A stretch of 64,000 nt of DNA. Origin: an uncultured Granulosicoccaceae bacterium (GTDB taxonomy: Bacteria > Pseudomonadota > Gammaproteobacteria > Granulosicoccales > Granulosicoccaceae). Location: contig CALGNZ010000027.1 in the NCBI GenBank assembly GCA_937957915.1, forward strand, positions 62,001 to 126,000, read 5' to 3'. The notes beneath the pieces were generated by a model. That model saw only the letters and a program-made list of their open reading frames with translations, did no database searches and was not told the DNA's origin. Positions within the stretch are counted from its first letter, which is position 1. Each line of letters opens with the position of its first letter. A program made the position numbers and the translations under genes. Shown in pieces: positions 38,209 to 46,974 of the stretch.

Positions 38209-39705
38209 TTGCTTACTTCGTTCAAACACTCGGCGGGCACCTTGTCCAGCCTATCGCGCCTGCTTTTTTGCGTGGCAGCACTTGGATTCTGCATGCCCAC
38301 ACCAGGCAAGCATTTTGGTGAGCAAATCTATTCGCAGGAAAGCCAGCCAGCGCACCACGCAGGGGTAACCAATTCACTCGTCAGTTTCTCGGAGTCCGTG
38401 CGCAGTATCAGCGAACGCAGTGGTCCACCAGGCGCTTTCCGTCCAGTCGAGGACCTGCAAATACTGCCCTTGAGCCACCACAGCTTATGGAACCGATTGC
38501 GCGATGGCTTCGAGTTCTCAGAGCTCGAGCACCCGAAAATCGACCTGCAGATCGAGTTTTTACAAAACGGAATGCGTTCCCTGCAAGCGAGCCTGACCGC
38601 CGCCCGCCCGTATTTGAAACACATTGTTGAGCAGGTAGAACGCGCTGGCATGCCAATCGACATTGCTATGCTGCCACTGGTTGAAAGCGCATTTAACCCA
38701 CACGCAAAAAGCAGCCAGAACGCACTCGGCCTGTGGCAGTTTATCCCGGATACCGGCGCCCTATACGGGCTGTCAGAAGACGAATGGTACAGCGGCCGAA
38801 AGGATGTGATCGCCTCAACCGAAGCGGCCTTAACATACCTGACCCGATTGCACGAGCTCTTTGATGGCGACTGGCTGCTCGCTCTCGCGGCCTACAATAC
38901 AGGCCAGGGCAACTTGCGTTCGGCAATCAGACGCGCAAAGAAAAAAGGGCTGTCGTCCGACTTCTGGAGCCTGCGTCTTGCCAAGGAAACCAGAGACTAC
39001 GTACCCCGACTGATTGCTGTGTCAAAAATGATCAGTGAACCTGAAGCATACGGGATAATTCTTCCGCCTCTGTCAGATCGCGTCTCCACGCGTGCCATCG
39101 ACTTCGACAGAACGCTTTCGCTCCAGGCTGCAGCAGACATCAGCGGTTTGAGTCTGCGCAGATTATCGGAACTTAACCCGGGCTACAAAAAAGGGGTTAT
39201 GCCGCCAGACGGCCCTAACCGACTACTGGTGCCGATCGAAGGTGCGGCATCACTGATCAAGTGGAACGATAAACAACGAGCAGTTGTCGCCGCCGCCAAA
39301 CACAGACCGGCAAACGCCTACTCGACAGCAGAAAACCAAAATGCCGTTAGCACCTTTCGAAAAGTAGACTACCGGCAGTACACCGTACGCAAGGGCGATA
39401 ACCTCTGGAATATTGCTCGTCAGTTCGACACAGACCTGAAATCACTAACGAGCTGGAACGCTATTGGCAGCTCAAGCGACCCTCTGCAACCAGGGGACAA
39501 ACTGTGGTACGCCAGACTCAGTCACGATTCAACCCAAGCCATGGACGCCAGGCTAATGAAGTATCGTGTGGTGACAACTGACACAGTTGCCTCTGTCAGC
39601 AACAAATTTAACACGCGGTTTGTCGAGCTAAAAAAATGGAATCAGTCGCTCCGGCACTCCCACTCCCTCTACCCTGGCCAGATATTGTATATACCGGTTC
39701 AGTAA
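38209..39705 (+). CDS. mltD: Membrane-bound lytic murein transglycosylase D
   Basis: 498 residues with a TTG start and a signal peptide (hydrophobic LLFCVAALGFCM). The SLT domain has catalytic Glu159 in LPLVESAFNPHAKS, then ALGLWQFIPDTG and LALAAYNTGQGN. Two LysM peptidoglycan-binding repeats follow: about 390-435 (YTVRKGDNLWNIARQFD) and 448-497. It cleaves peptidoglycan glycan strands, releasing 1,6-anhydroMurNAc ends. The usual lipobox of MltD is not obvious here. Confidence 0.93.
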   Translation: MLTSFKHSAGTLSSLSRLLFCVAALGFCMPTPGKHFGEQIYSQESQPAHHAGVTNSLVSFSESVRSISERSGPPGAFRPVEDLQILPLSHHSLWNRLRDGFEFSELEHPKIDLQIEFLQNGMRSLQASLTAARPYLKHIVEQVERAGMPIDIAMLPLVESAFNPHAKSSQNALGLWQFIPDTGALYGLSEDEWYSGRKDVIASTEAALTYLTRLHELFDGDWLLALAAYNTGQGNLRSAIRRAKKKGLSSDFWSLRLAKETRDYVPRLIAVSKMISEPEAYGIILPPLSDRVSTRAIDFDRTLSLQAAADISGLSLRRLSELNPGYKKGVMPPDGPNRLLVPIEGAASLIKWNDKQRAVVAAAKHRPANAYSTAENQNAVSTFRKVDYRQYTVRKGDNLWNIARQFDTDLKSLTSWNAIGSSSDPLQPGDKLWYARLSHDSTQAMDARLMKYRVVTTDTVASVSNKFNTRFVELKKWNQSLRHSHSLYPGQILYIPVQ

Positions 39706-40112
39706 TATGTATAGCCAGGCGTGTATAACTGGTATAACTACCGAAAACTCTGCAAGCCCCGAATTTAGTTGCGGCTCATAGCTCTATGGTTTTGCAGAAT
39801 ACCAATAGAATCGATACCACTCTACCCTGCTCAAAACACCCGCGAGATGAGCACTCGTACTACCCGGGACGAGGCTTTATTGCGCAGAAAAAGCCGTGCG
39901 ACTGTGGCGACCATTCACCGTCTATTCCTTACTTACCATTCCGTCATCATTGTTGATGATTACCTTCCTGAATCGACATCTGCGCAGACACATTAAATAC
40001 GCAGCGCTGTGGTAGTGTTGTGGGTCAAAGACCGGACTGTCACCGGCCTTTGCGCCAAGTAAACACAATAAAAATACCTGAAACCAGCTAATTAAGCTGT
40101 AAGAGCGCAACC
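39706..40112. other. Intergenic region without a recognised gene
   Basis: About 400 bases between mltD and the FHA gene, both on the plus strand. A 75-codon frame starting at 39769 has no family resemblance or ribosome site. An imperfect stem, AAAGACCGG/CCGGCCTTT (one mismatch), lies at 40027-40051. Promoter elements for the FHA gene should be here but none is certain. Confidence 0.5.
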
Positions 40113-40772
40113 ATGCCACAACTCACGATAATCGCCGAAACCGGGGAAACCAGCTCTCTAAGCCTAACTAAAAACGAGCTGACAATTGGTCGAAGACGAG
40201 ACAACCAACTTTGCCTGCCGCACCTGTCGGTCAGTGGGTACCATGCTCGAATTTACGGTGATCCGGACTGTTTGACTCTGGAAGATCTCGGTAGCACCAA
40301 CGGCACTTTGCTGAATGGCCGTCGTATCAAGCAACATTTTTTACTACACAGCGACGAGATCATTATTGGCAGTTATCAAATCCGCTACACCGAAACTTAT
40401 AGCCGAATACCGGAACAGGCTCCCGAGCTGGAAAACGTCACGTCGATCAAATCAACCACACCTATCATCGATCCTGAACTGGAGACCATAATTTCAGAAG
40501 CGGCAGCACTGAAAATTTCGTCTGGCACCAAAGCAGGCTCGGTATTACCCATAGAAAAACCGGTAACTACGGTTGGCAAGAGCGGCGGTGAAATCGGCGC
40601 AATTGCAAAAAAGACAACTGGCTACTATCTGGTACCCGTTGGAACAGAACCCACGGCGATGCGACACAATGGCAGAGCACTTAATCCTCAGGTCGAAATC
40701 AAGTTAGTGGGCGGCGATCAAATTGAGATCGGGGGCGAACAACTGGAATTTATCTATCCGTTCTATCGTTAA
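40113..40772 (+). CDS. FHA domain protein
   Basis: 219 residues. An N-terminal forkhead-associated domain covers about 1-92, with the phosphothreonine pocket residues in TIGRRRDNQLCLP, VSGYHARIYG and DLGSTNGTLLNGRRI. The C-terminal half (from about 120) looks like a second, degenerate FHA-like fold: SVLPIEKPVTTVGKSGGEIG and MRHNGRALNPQVEIKLVGGDQIEIGG. FHA proteins read Ser/Thr phosphorylation; no kinase gene lies beside it. It probably scaffolds a signalling or secretion complex. Confidence 0.88.
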   Translation: MPQLTIIAETGETSSLSLTKNELTIGRRRDNQLCLPHLSVSGYHARIYGDPDCLTLEDLGSTNGTLLNGRRIKQHFLLHSDEIIIGSYQIRYTETYSRIPEQAPELENVTSIKSTTPIIDPELETIISEAAALKISSGTKAGSVLPIEKPVTTVGKSGGEIGAIAKKTTGYYLVPVGTEPTAMRHNGRALNPQVEIKLVGGDQIEIGGEQLEFIYPFYR

Positions 40773-40846
40773 TATTGCTGCCGCACCCGCGACATAACAA
40801 TCGCAGTTTAAATTCAAGCGATAGATAGATATGACGCTCAAGCGCA

Positions 40847-40891
40847 GAGTTTGATCAAGATCGAATCAAACTCACGACACCTGACGTGTCG
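40847..40891. terminator. Tandem hairpins between FHA gene and cysM
   Basis: GAGTTTGAT/ATCAAACTC (40847-40855 and 40865-40873) forms a perfect 9-base stem with a 9-base loop. It is followed at once by CGACAC/GTGTCG (40875-40880 and 40886-40891) with a 5-base loop. They lie between the 3' ends of convergent genes. No T run follows, so Rho-independent termination is uncertain, but the position suits a transcription barrier. Confidence 0.4.
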
Positions 40892-40915
40892 GCACATTAA
40901 AGCACCAGAGTTACC

Positions 40916-41815
40916 TCAGGAGAAAACCCCGGTCGACAGGTAACGATCACCTCGATCACACACGATAGACACGATGGTGCTGTTACTAACCTGCTCACTG
41001 AGCTTCAGTGCCGCTGCCATTGCCCCGCCCGAAGAAATACCGCAAAAAATACCTTCTGTTTTAGCTAGCTCACGCGAGTAGTGCTCCGCCTCCTGCTGGC
41101 TAATATCCAGTATCTCGTCAACTCTCTCTGGTTCATATATTTTCGGCAAGTAAGCCTGTGGCCAGCGGCGAATTCCAGGAATGTCTGCACCATCTGCGGG
41201 CTGCACTCCGACAATGCGGATATCCGGATTTTGCTCTTTCAGATAACGCGACGTACCCATGATCGTGCCCGTCGTACCCATTGATGAGACAAAATGTGTA
41301 ACTTCATGATTGGTCTCATGCCAGATCTCAGGGCCGGTTGTCAGATAGTGCGCTGCCGGATTATCCGGGTTTGCAAATTGATCAAGCACCTTGCCCTTAC
41401 CTTCATCCTGCATCTGCAACGCCAGATCCCGTGCGTATTCCATCCCCTGCGCTTTCGTTACGGAGATCAGTTCAGCACCGTAAACGCTCATGGTCACCTT
41501 CCTCTCTTCACTGAGATTCTCGGGCATGATCAGCTTCATATCATAACCACGCATCGCCGCTGCCATGGCAAGCGCTATACCCGTATTGCCGCTGGTGGCC
41601 TCAATTAAAGTGTCACCGGGCTTGATATCACCACGCTTCTCCGCAGCTAAAATCATGTTCAATGCCGGTCGGTCTTTTACTGAACCCGCTGGATTATCGC
41701 CTTCGAGCTTGGCGACAATTCGATTGCCGCGATCGTTGGCACCGAGTCTTTGCAGCAGACAAAGTCTGGTGCCTCCGATTTGTTCCGGTAAGGTTTTTAA
41801 CATGATGCTTTCCAT
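40916..41815 (-). CDS. cysM: Cysteine synthase B (O-acetylserine sulfhydrylase)
   Basis: 299 residues. Makes cysteine from O-acetylserine and sulfide or thiosulfate. The PLP lysine is Lys47 in DNPAGSVKDRPA, followed by EATSGNTGIALA, SSMGTTGTIMG and a C-terminal GISSGGAMAAAL. The CysM type is favoured by its length and by VGVQPADGADIPGIRRWP. An in-frame ATG at 41803 is an alternative start. It occupies the place after miaA where hfq is usually found. Confidence 0.92.
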   Translation of the reverse strand: MESIMLKTLPEQIGGTRLCLLQRLGANDRGNRIVAKLEGDNPAGSVKDRPALNMILAAEKRGDIKPGDTLIEATSGNTGIALAMAAAMRGYDMKLIMPENLSEERKVTMSVYGAELISVTKAQGMEYARDLALQMQDEGKGKVLDQFANPDNPAAHYLTTGPEIWHETNHEVTHFVSSMGTTGTIMGTSRYLKEQNPDIRIVGVQPADGADIPGIRRWPQAYLPKIYEPERVDEILDISQQEAEHYSRELAKTEGIFCGISSGGAMAAALKLSEQVSNSTIVSIVCDRGDRYLSTGVFS

Positions 41816-41977
41816 TAAGTACCTGATACATTGAGTCGCAAAGGATTTCTCATACCAGGTGAAGACATACTGAAAGAGTGCTCAACTTGTCCAGAACCTG
41901 TGTCTTATTCTCCGCGAATTCAATTCTGCGAATAGCAGGATATTGCTTTTACAGCGAGATGCAAATTCAACGAGCAA

Positions 41978-42955
41978 TTACGCACCGGCCGACCGCAACC
42001 ATTGCTCAAACCCGTCGAGTTGCGCCAGATCAGACATTCGCGGCGCCAGGTCAATCACCCGCAGCGCCTCCATTCTACGCATCCACGTCAACTGTCTTTT
42101 CGCCAGTTGTCGCGTCGCCGCTTTGCCGCGTTCACGCATCTCACTATAAGAGAATTCATTATCCAGCATACCCCACACCTGCCGGTAGCCGACACATCGC
42201 ATTGAGGGCAGATCCCGGTGAATCTCGGGCTCATTGATTAACGCCTTCACTTCGTCAACAAAGCCTTGCTCCAGCATCTCATCAAAGCGGGTAGCGATAA
42301 TGCCATGCAGTACTGATCGATCCGACGGCTGAATGCCTATATTAAAAAAATTGTATAGGTCATTCGACTGACGATTATTCTGCATTTGCGACAACGGCAG
42401 CCCGCTTACCCTGTACACCTCAAGTGCCCTGATTAACCGTTGCGGATCATTCGGATGAATGCGTTGTGCGGACTGTGGATCGACGCGCGCCAGTTCTGCG
42501 TGCAGCGCTTCCCACCCTGCTTTATCTGCCTGTTTCTGCAGCTGCCGCCTTACCGTGGCATCAGACTCTGGCAAGTCTGACAAACCATGCCACAGGGCGT
42601 TGTAGTAAAGCATAGTGCCGCCAACCAATAGCGGTATCCGACCAGCTTGTGAGATTCTTGAAATTTCCTGCTGTGCATCAGACAAGAATTTGGAAACTGA
42701 ATAGGTCTCCCGGGGATGGATGATATCGATAAGCGCGTGGGGTGCTCGTTGAAGCGTTTCCGCATCCGGCTTTGCTGTGCCAATATCCATGCCGCGATAG
42801 ATTAACGCCGAGTCGACACTGACTATCTCAAACGGCAGGCTTTGACAAAGCTCTACTGCAAGCCCGGTTTTACCGGCTGCCGTCGGCCCCAGCACACACA
42901 ATACAGGTGTTGTATTCGACGTGTTTGTACCGACACTGGCACCATCACTGCCCAT
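41978..42955 (-). CDS. miaA: tRNA dimethylallyltransferase
   Basis: 325 residues from ATG 42955; a longer frame starts with TTG at 42997. It adds a dimethylallyl group to A37 of tRNAs that read U-initial codons. P-loop GPTAAGKTGLA, DSALIYRGMDIGTAKP, the LVGGTMLYYNAL region and RRQLAKRQLTWMRR are all conserved. It follows mutL by about 60 bases on the same strand, the classic mutL-miaA pair, but the next gene is cysM rather than hfq. Confidence 0.96.
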   Translation of the reverse strand: MGSDGASVGTNTSNTTPVLCVLGPTAAGKTGLAVELCQSLPFEIVSVDSALIYRGMDIGTAKPDAETLQRAPHALIDIIHPRETYSVSKFLSDAQQEISRISQAGRIPLLVGGTMLYYNALWHGLSDLPESDATVRRQLQKQADKAGWEALHAELARVDPQSAQRIHPNDPQRLIRALEVYRVSGLPLSQMQNNRQSNDLYNFFNIGIQPSDRSVLHGIIATRFDEMLEQGFVDEVKALINEPEIHRDLPSMRCVGYRQVWGMLDNEFSYSEMRERGKAATRQLAKRQLTWMRRMEALRVIDLAPRMSDLAQLDGFEQWLRSAGA

Positions 42956-43015
42956 AGACGGATTCTCGCTCAACGGTTGCCAGCCATAAGTGAACAAAAA
43001 ACAAAGTAATACACA

Positions 43016-45001
43016 CTAGCGGCCACGCATAAACAACGCATCGAGTTCTTTAACACTCAGCTCCACCCAGGTGGGCCGACCATGATTGCATTGACCGCTA
43101 TTCGGCGTTCGCTCCATATCACGAAGCAGGGCATTCATTTCATGCTGCGTCAATGCACGATTGGCCCGGACAGACCCATGACAGGCCATCGTCGACAACA
43201 GTTTGTTAATTTCCTCGCGCAGCCGATCGCTATGACCAAACTCTGATAGATCAGACAACACATCGCGCAGAAGTTTTTCCGCATCTGCCTTTTGCAATTC
43301 TACCGGTATCGACCTGATCAAAAGCTCGGCTGGTCCACGGCGGTCAACCCGCATGGCAATCGATTCAAACATCTCGCGGTGATTTTCTGCAAGATCTGCC
43401 TCGGCTTCACTGACATGCACGGTAACAGGCAACAACAGCGGCTGCGATCGCACCGCGCCGTCATCGTATTGCGCTTTCAGCCGCTCATAGGTGATGCGTT
43501 CATGCGCAGCATGTGCATCCACCATCACCAGCCCATCGCGACTCTGCGAAAGAATAAAGGCACCGTGCAGATGTGCAACAGCAAACCCCAGTGGAGGGAA
43601 CTCTGCAGCAACGTCTTCACCCGCCTCACTGCCGCTGGCCTGACTGCCAGCAATCGCGCCTGATGTAACCCCGGAACTGACCGGTGAAACCAGATCGCGG
43701 TACAGGCCATTTTGATCGCCGACATTGCCGCGAGTATTTTGAAACGATTGAGGCATGAACCTGCCTGCCTCCGTCGGCTGTCGAGTTGCCTGCTGTTCAA
43801 ATGAAAGCGGATTCTGTTGCGGCATGGATTCAGAAATTTGCCGTTCCATACCGCCTTCATGGGCGCCGGACAATGCAGCATCCGTACCCGCAACATCTGC
43901 CTCATCGCTATGTGTGGTCGCCAGTACACTCTTAATTGTACCGCCCAAAAATCCATGCACCGCACGACCGTCACGAAAGCGGACTTCCAGTTTGCCCGGG
44001 TGCACATTCACATCGACTTCCCGCGGATCCATCGTTAAATAAAGCACATAAGCCGGTTGTCGGCTGTGGTACATCAAATCACTGTAGGCCTGCTTGATGG
44101 CATGAGTCACTGTCTTGTCCCGCACCATGCGACCATTGACATAGAAATACTGCATATCTGCCTGACTGCGCGAAAACGTCGGCTGTGCAATCCAGCCACT
44201 TAGCGTTAATGATTCAGCGGGTCGTTCAAAATACAGCGCGTGCCGCAGAAACTCTTCACCAAGCACGCCTCGCACTCTTGCCTCACCACGCCGTTGTGTT
44301 TCACTAACAGGCTCAGCACCCTCAGCGACACTCTGGAAATCAGCCGACGTTGATTCCACAGACGTTGAATCCGCAGACGTGCAATCCGCAGAAGCCATGG
44401 CCGCCAGATTCACCAATTGCTTGCCATTGTGCGATACCGTAAAACTTACATGCCATGCCACCAGCGCAATTTTGCGTACTGCAGCCTCTATATGGTTGTA
44501 TTCTGTTTTGTCTGCTCTTAAAAATTTGCGTCGAGCCGGTACGTTAAAAAAAAGATCCCGAACCTCAACGGTGGTACCTATCTGGTGAGCCGCTGGTTTG
44601 ATGTCAAACTCGCCACTGCCAAAATCAAGACTGATCTGCTGCGCGTGCTCCTGCCTTTCAGGACGAGACGTGATGGTCGTACGCGACACAGCAGCAATGC
44701 TGGACAGCGCCTCACCACGAAAACCCAGAGACCGAACACATGCCAGGTCATCCAGTGACGCAATCTTGCTCGTCGCATGGCGGCGCATAGCGATAGGCAA
44801 CTCGTCGACACTGATTCCACAGCCATTGTCTCGAATCTTGATCAGTCTGACACCACCCGCTTCAAGCTCGATTTCGATTTTTGTAGAGCCGGCGTCAATA
44901 GCGTTTTCGAGCAACTCCTTAACAATAGATGACGGTCGATCAATCACTTCGCCCGCGGCGATTTGGTTAATGAGGTGATCTGGCAATTGTTGTATAGGCA
45001 T
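43016..45001 (-). CDS. mutL: DNA mismatch repair protein MutL (endonuclease type)
   Basis: 661 residues from ATG 45001 (the frame extends to 45088, but the family begins MPIQQLPDHLINQIAAGEV). The GHKL ATPase has ENAIDAG, DNGCGI and the TSKIASLDDL, RGEALSSIAAVS segments. The C-terminal domain carries DAHAAHERITYE from Asp495, matching the metal-binding endonuclease motif, plus ACHGSVRA and CNHGRPT. So this MutL probably nicks DNA itself and does not need MutH. The linker contains three 15-base tandem repeats (44349-44393). Confidence 0.96.
   Translation of the reverse strand: MPIQQLPDHLINQIAAGEVIDRPSSIVKELLENAIDAGSTKIEIELEAGGVRLIKIRDNGCGISVDELPIAMRRHATSKIASLDDLACVRSLGFRGEALSSIAAVSRTTITSRPERQEHAQQISLDFGSGEFDIKPAAHQIGTTVEVRDLFFNVPARRKFLRADKTEYNHIEAAVRKIALVAWHVSFTVSHNGKQLVNLAAMASADCTSADSTSVESTSADFQSVAEGAEPVSETQRRGEARVRGVLGEEFLRHALYFERPAESLTLSGWIAQPTFSRSQADMQYFYVNGRMVRDKTVTHAIKQAYSDLMYHSRQPAYVLYLTMDPREVDVNVHPGKLEVRFRDGRAVHGFLGGTIKSVLATTHSDEADVAGTDAALSGAHEGGMERQISESMPQQNPLSFEQQATRQPTEAGRFMPQSFQNTRGNVGDQNGLYRDLVSPVSSGVTSGAIAGSQASGSEAGEDVAAEFPPLGFAVAHLHGAFILSQSRDGLVMVDAHAAHERITYERLKAQYDDGAVRSQPLLLPVTVHVSEAEADLAENHREMFESIAMRVDRRGPAELLIRSIPVELQKADAEKLLRDVLSDLSEFGHSDRLREEINKLLSTMACHGSVRANRALTQHEMNALLRDMERTPNSGQCNHGRPTWVELSVKELDALFMRGR
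44349..44393. repeat. Three 15-base tandem repeats inside mutL
   Basis: Units 44349-44363, 44364-44378 and 44379-44393 are near copies of GTTGAATCCGCAGAC. They encode a Ser/Thr/Ala-rich stretch (SADSTSVESTSADF) in the part of MutL after the ATPase core. As multiples of three they can expand or contract without breaking the frame. Confidence 0.8.
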
Positions 45002-45135
45002 ATGATTAGTGCCGAATGGAAATGAAAACTTGTTTATTGAACAAACGACTAAATGAACTGCAGGAAAATTGTGATTGCGCCTAAACAATTTCCGATTCGT
45101 AGATTCAATACCTAATCTGCAGCTCTCTGGCTTAT

Positions 45136-45582
45136 TTACGCTGGCGGCATCACGGCCTTTTCAAAGTTCGCAAAGAACTTCTTTGCCAGTCGCTTGGTCG
45201 TACCCTCTACCAGTCGACTACCTATCTGGGCCAGCTTGCCACTGATGTCAATTTGAACTTCGTAAGTCAGCAAGGTTTCGTTACCCTGCTCGGTCAGTGT
45301 GACATCGGCGCCGCCTTTGGCAAATCCGGCAACACCAGCGTCACCTTTGCCAGTCAGTGCGAAGTGTTCGGGCGCACCATCTGTGTTTAGCGTAACTTCG
45401 CTGTTAAACGACGCCTTAACCGGGCCAAACTTAACGACGACCAGTGCCTCCATCTCAGTGTCGCTGTTTTTGGTTAACGATTCGCAGCCGGGAATACTCG
45501 CCTGCAGTATGTCCGGATCGTTCAATGCTTTGTATACCGCGTCTCGTGGCAGCGCAATGGTAACTTCTTCTTTAAGATTCAC
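45136..45582 (-). CDS. CoxG-like SRPBCC domain protein
   Basis: 148 residues resembling carbon monoxide dehydrogenase subunit G: NLKEEVTIALPRDAVYKALNDPD, then SIPGCESLTK, and a C-terminal LVEGTTKRLAKKFFANFEK amphipathic segment. Members bind hydrophobic ligands and aid maturation of molybdenum hydroxylases. No coxLMS-type genes are nearby, so the role here is unknown. It reads toward mutL on the same strand but 134 bases separate them. Confidence 0.85.
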   Translation of the reverse strand: MNLKEEVTIALPRDAVYKALNDPDILQASIPGCESLTKNSDTEMEALVVVKFGPVKASFNSEVTLNTDGAPEHFALTGKGDAGVAGFAKGGADVTLTEQGNETLLTYEVQIDISGKLAQIGSRLVEGTTKRLAKKFFANFEKAVMPPA

Positions 45583-45963
45583 AGTAGATATCCGGGTTAT
45601 TGAGTGGCTTTCGAAAAGAGCCGGGAACCCGATGCAACAGGCAACTGCAAAACACTTGCAGCGTATCGGATCCGCGACTGTAAAGGCGGTGCGTGGTTTT
45701 TTCAGCGCCTTTGCCAGAAGACTCCACCCCGCCCGTTGTTATTCGGGTGTGACTACCCTCTCATCATTGCGCTGGCTCGTTGTATTCAATGGCGCTGCTT
45801 ACGCTATCAAGTTTACCACGTAAATGTGTACCAATTCCGACCACAGCTGTCGCGTCGCTGAGTGTTGTTATCCACGATCAAAACTTCGTGTGCCCAATTT
45901 TCAGGGCGCAGTTCGAACAAAATGTTCCGGCGAATCACGACAAACACCCGAATGACATTTCAC
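45583..45963. other. Intergenic region without a gene
   Basis: About 380 bases between the CoxG-like start and the phosphodiesterase stop, both on the minus strand. Short open frames on the plus strand here are not convincing. No clear hairpin or operator was seen. Confidence 0.5.
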
Positions 45964-46734
45964 CTATCCCGGACGAAACTGCTGAAAGTGAACAACAGCA
46001 GATTTCCGTTCAAGCTGAATAATGCCAAATGCAGGCAACTCGTCAGCCGGTTTAAAGGTATCCCAGTTCCAGTTGGGGTATGGCAACGGCGCCTGCATGG
46101 CGATGGACTGAATGGCAGTAAACCCGAGACCATCGAAGCTTCCGCTAACCGGACGATGAACATGCCCGAAGCACCAGTGTCGTATATTGCCGGCTTTTTG
46201 CAAGCGCGATAGCAACTGCTCACCACTGTGCAGGGACTCCTGATCCTGCATCGGCAAATTAAGCGGCAACAATGGATGATGAGTAAAGACCAGCGTCGGA
46301 GATTTCTGATCCCGATCCAGCTCCATCTGTAGCCATCGAAGACGTTGCTCACACAGTTGACCATCAGCATGGCCATCGCGCAGTGTATCGAGCAACAATA
46401 AGCGCCAGTGGCCCGCCTGAACCGCATATTGAATAAACTCAGTATCAAGGGGCTGCGGCAGTTCGAGCGACTCTTTCAGCAACTCGCGGTTATCGTGATT
46501 GCCCGCCATCGGCAAGTACGGCACTTGCAGCCCGGCTAACTGCTGACTCAACTGCTGGTAGGAAGCGGCATCGCCACTGTCAACCAAATCACCAGACAAA
46601 ACGCAGTACGCTGCATCTGAATGGTACTGATTGATTACGTCAATCGCACACTGCAGTTGCTCTGTTGGGTTGCACCCGAAAAGTAATTCACCACTGCCGA
46701 CCAGATGTAAATCACTTAGCCAGATAATTTTCAC
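45964..46734 (-). CDS. cpdA: Metallophosphoesterase, CpdA-like cyclic-AMP phosphodiesterase
   Basis: 256 residues of the class III phosphodiesterase family. Metal ligands are Asp8 and His10 (SDLHL), Asp49 (SGDLVD), Asn79-His80 (AGNHD), the His of FTHHPLLP and the GHVH near the end. Length and motif spacing match CpdA, which hydrolyses 3',5'-cAMP and so tunes CRP-dependent carbon control. Other class III substrates cannot be excluded. Confidence 0.82.
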   Translation of the reverse strand: MKIIWLSDLHLVGSGELLFGCNPTEQLQCAIDVINQYHSDAAYCVLSGDLVDSGDAASYQQLSQQLAGLQVPYLPMAGNHDNRELLKESLELPQPLDTEFIQYAVQAGHWRLLLLDTLRDGHADGQLCEQRLRWLQMELDRDQKSPTLVFTHHPLLPLNLPMQDQESLHSGEQLLSRLQKAGNIRHWCFGHVHRPVSGSFDGLGFTAIQSIAMQAPLPYPNWNWDTFKPADELPAFGIIQLERKSAVVHFQQFRPG

Positions 46735-46974
46735 ACAAACCTTCCGTTTCTCGAAATTTAGATAAAATACAGGGATTGAATTTAGTCACCGACGAGCACA
46801 CTTCGGCACTGACCGGGTACGCCCGGGAATAAATGATCTGCTGCGGTACGATCGTTCGATGAATTCCTGCGATCCCTGCCATTAAGGAAGATCACGCTCA
46901 ACTCAAAAGGTAGACACAATAAAAGCTTATACCATTGCGAAGAACTCCATTTCTGAACAACCTCGAGGCAGATC

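Noticed and set aside
46816..46830. CCGGG-TACG-CCCGG inverted repeat upstream of the phosphodiesterase gene
   Set aside because: Short stem, no T run and no clear relation to a gene end; likely chance.
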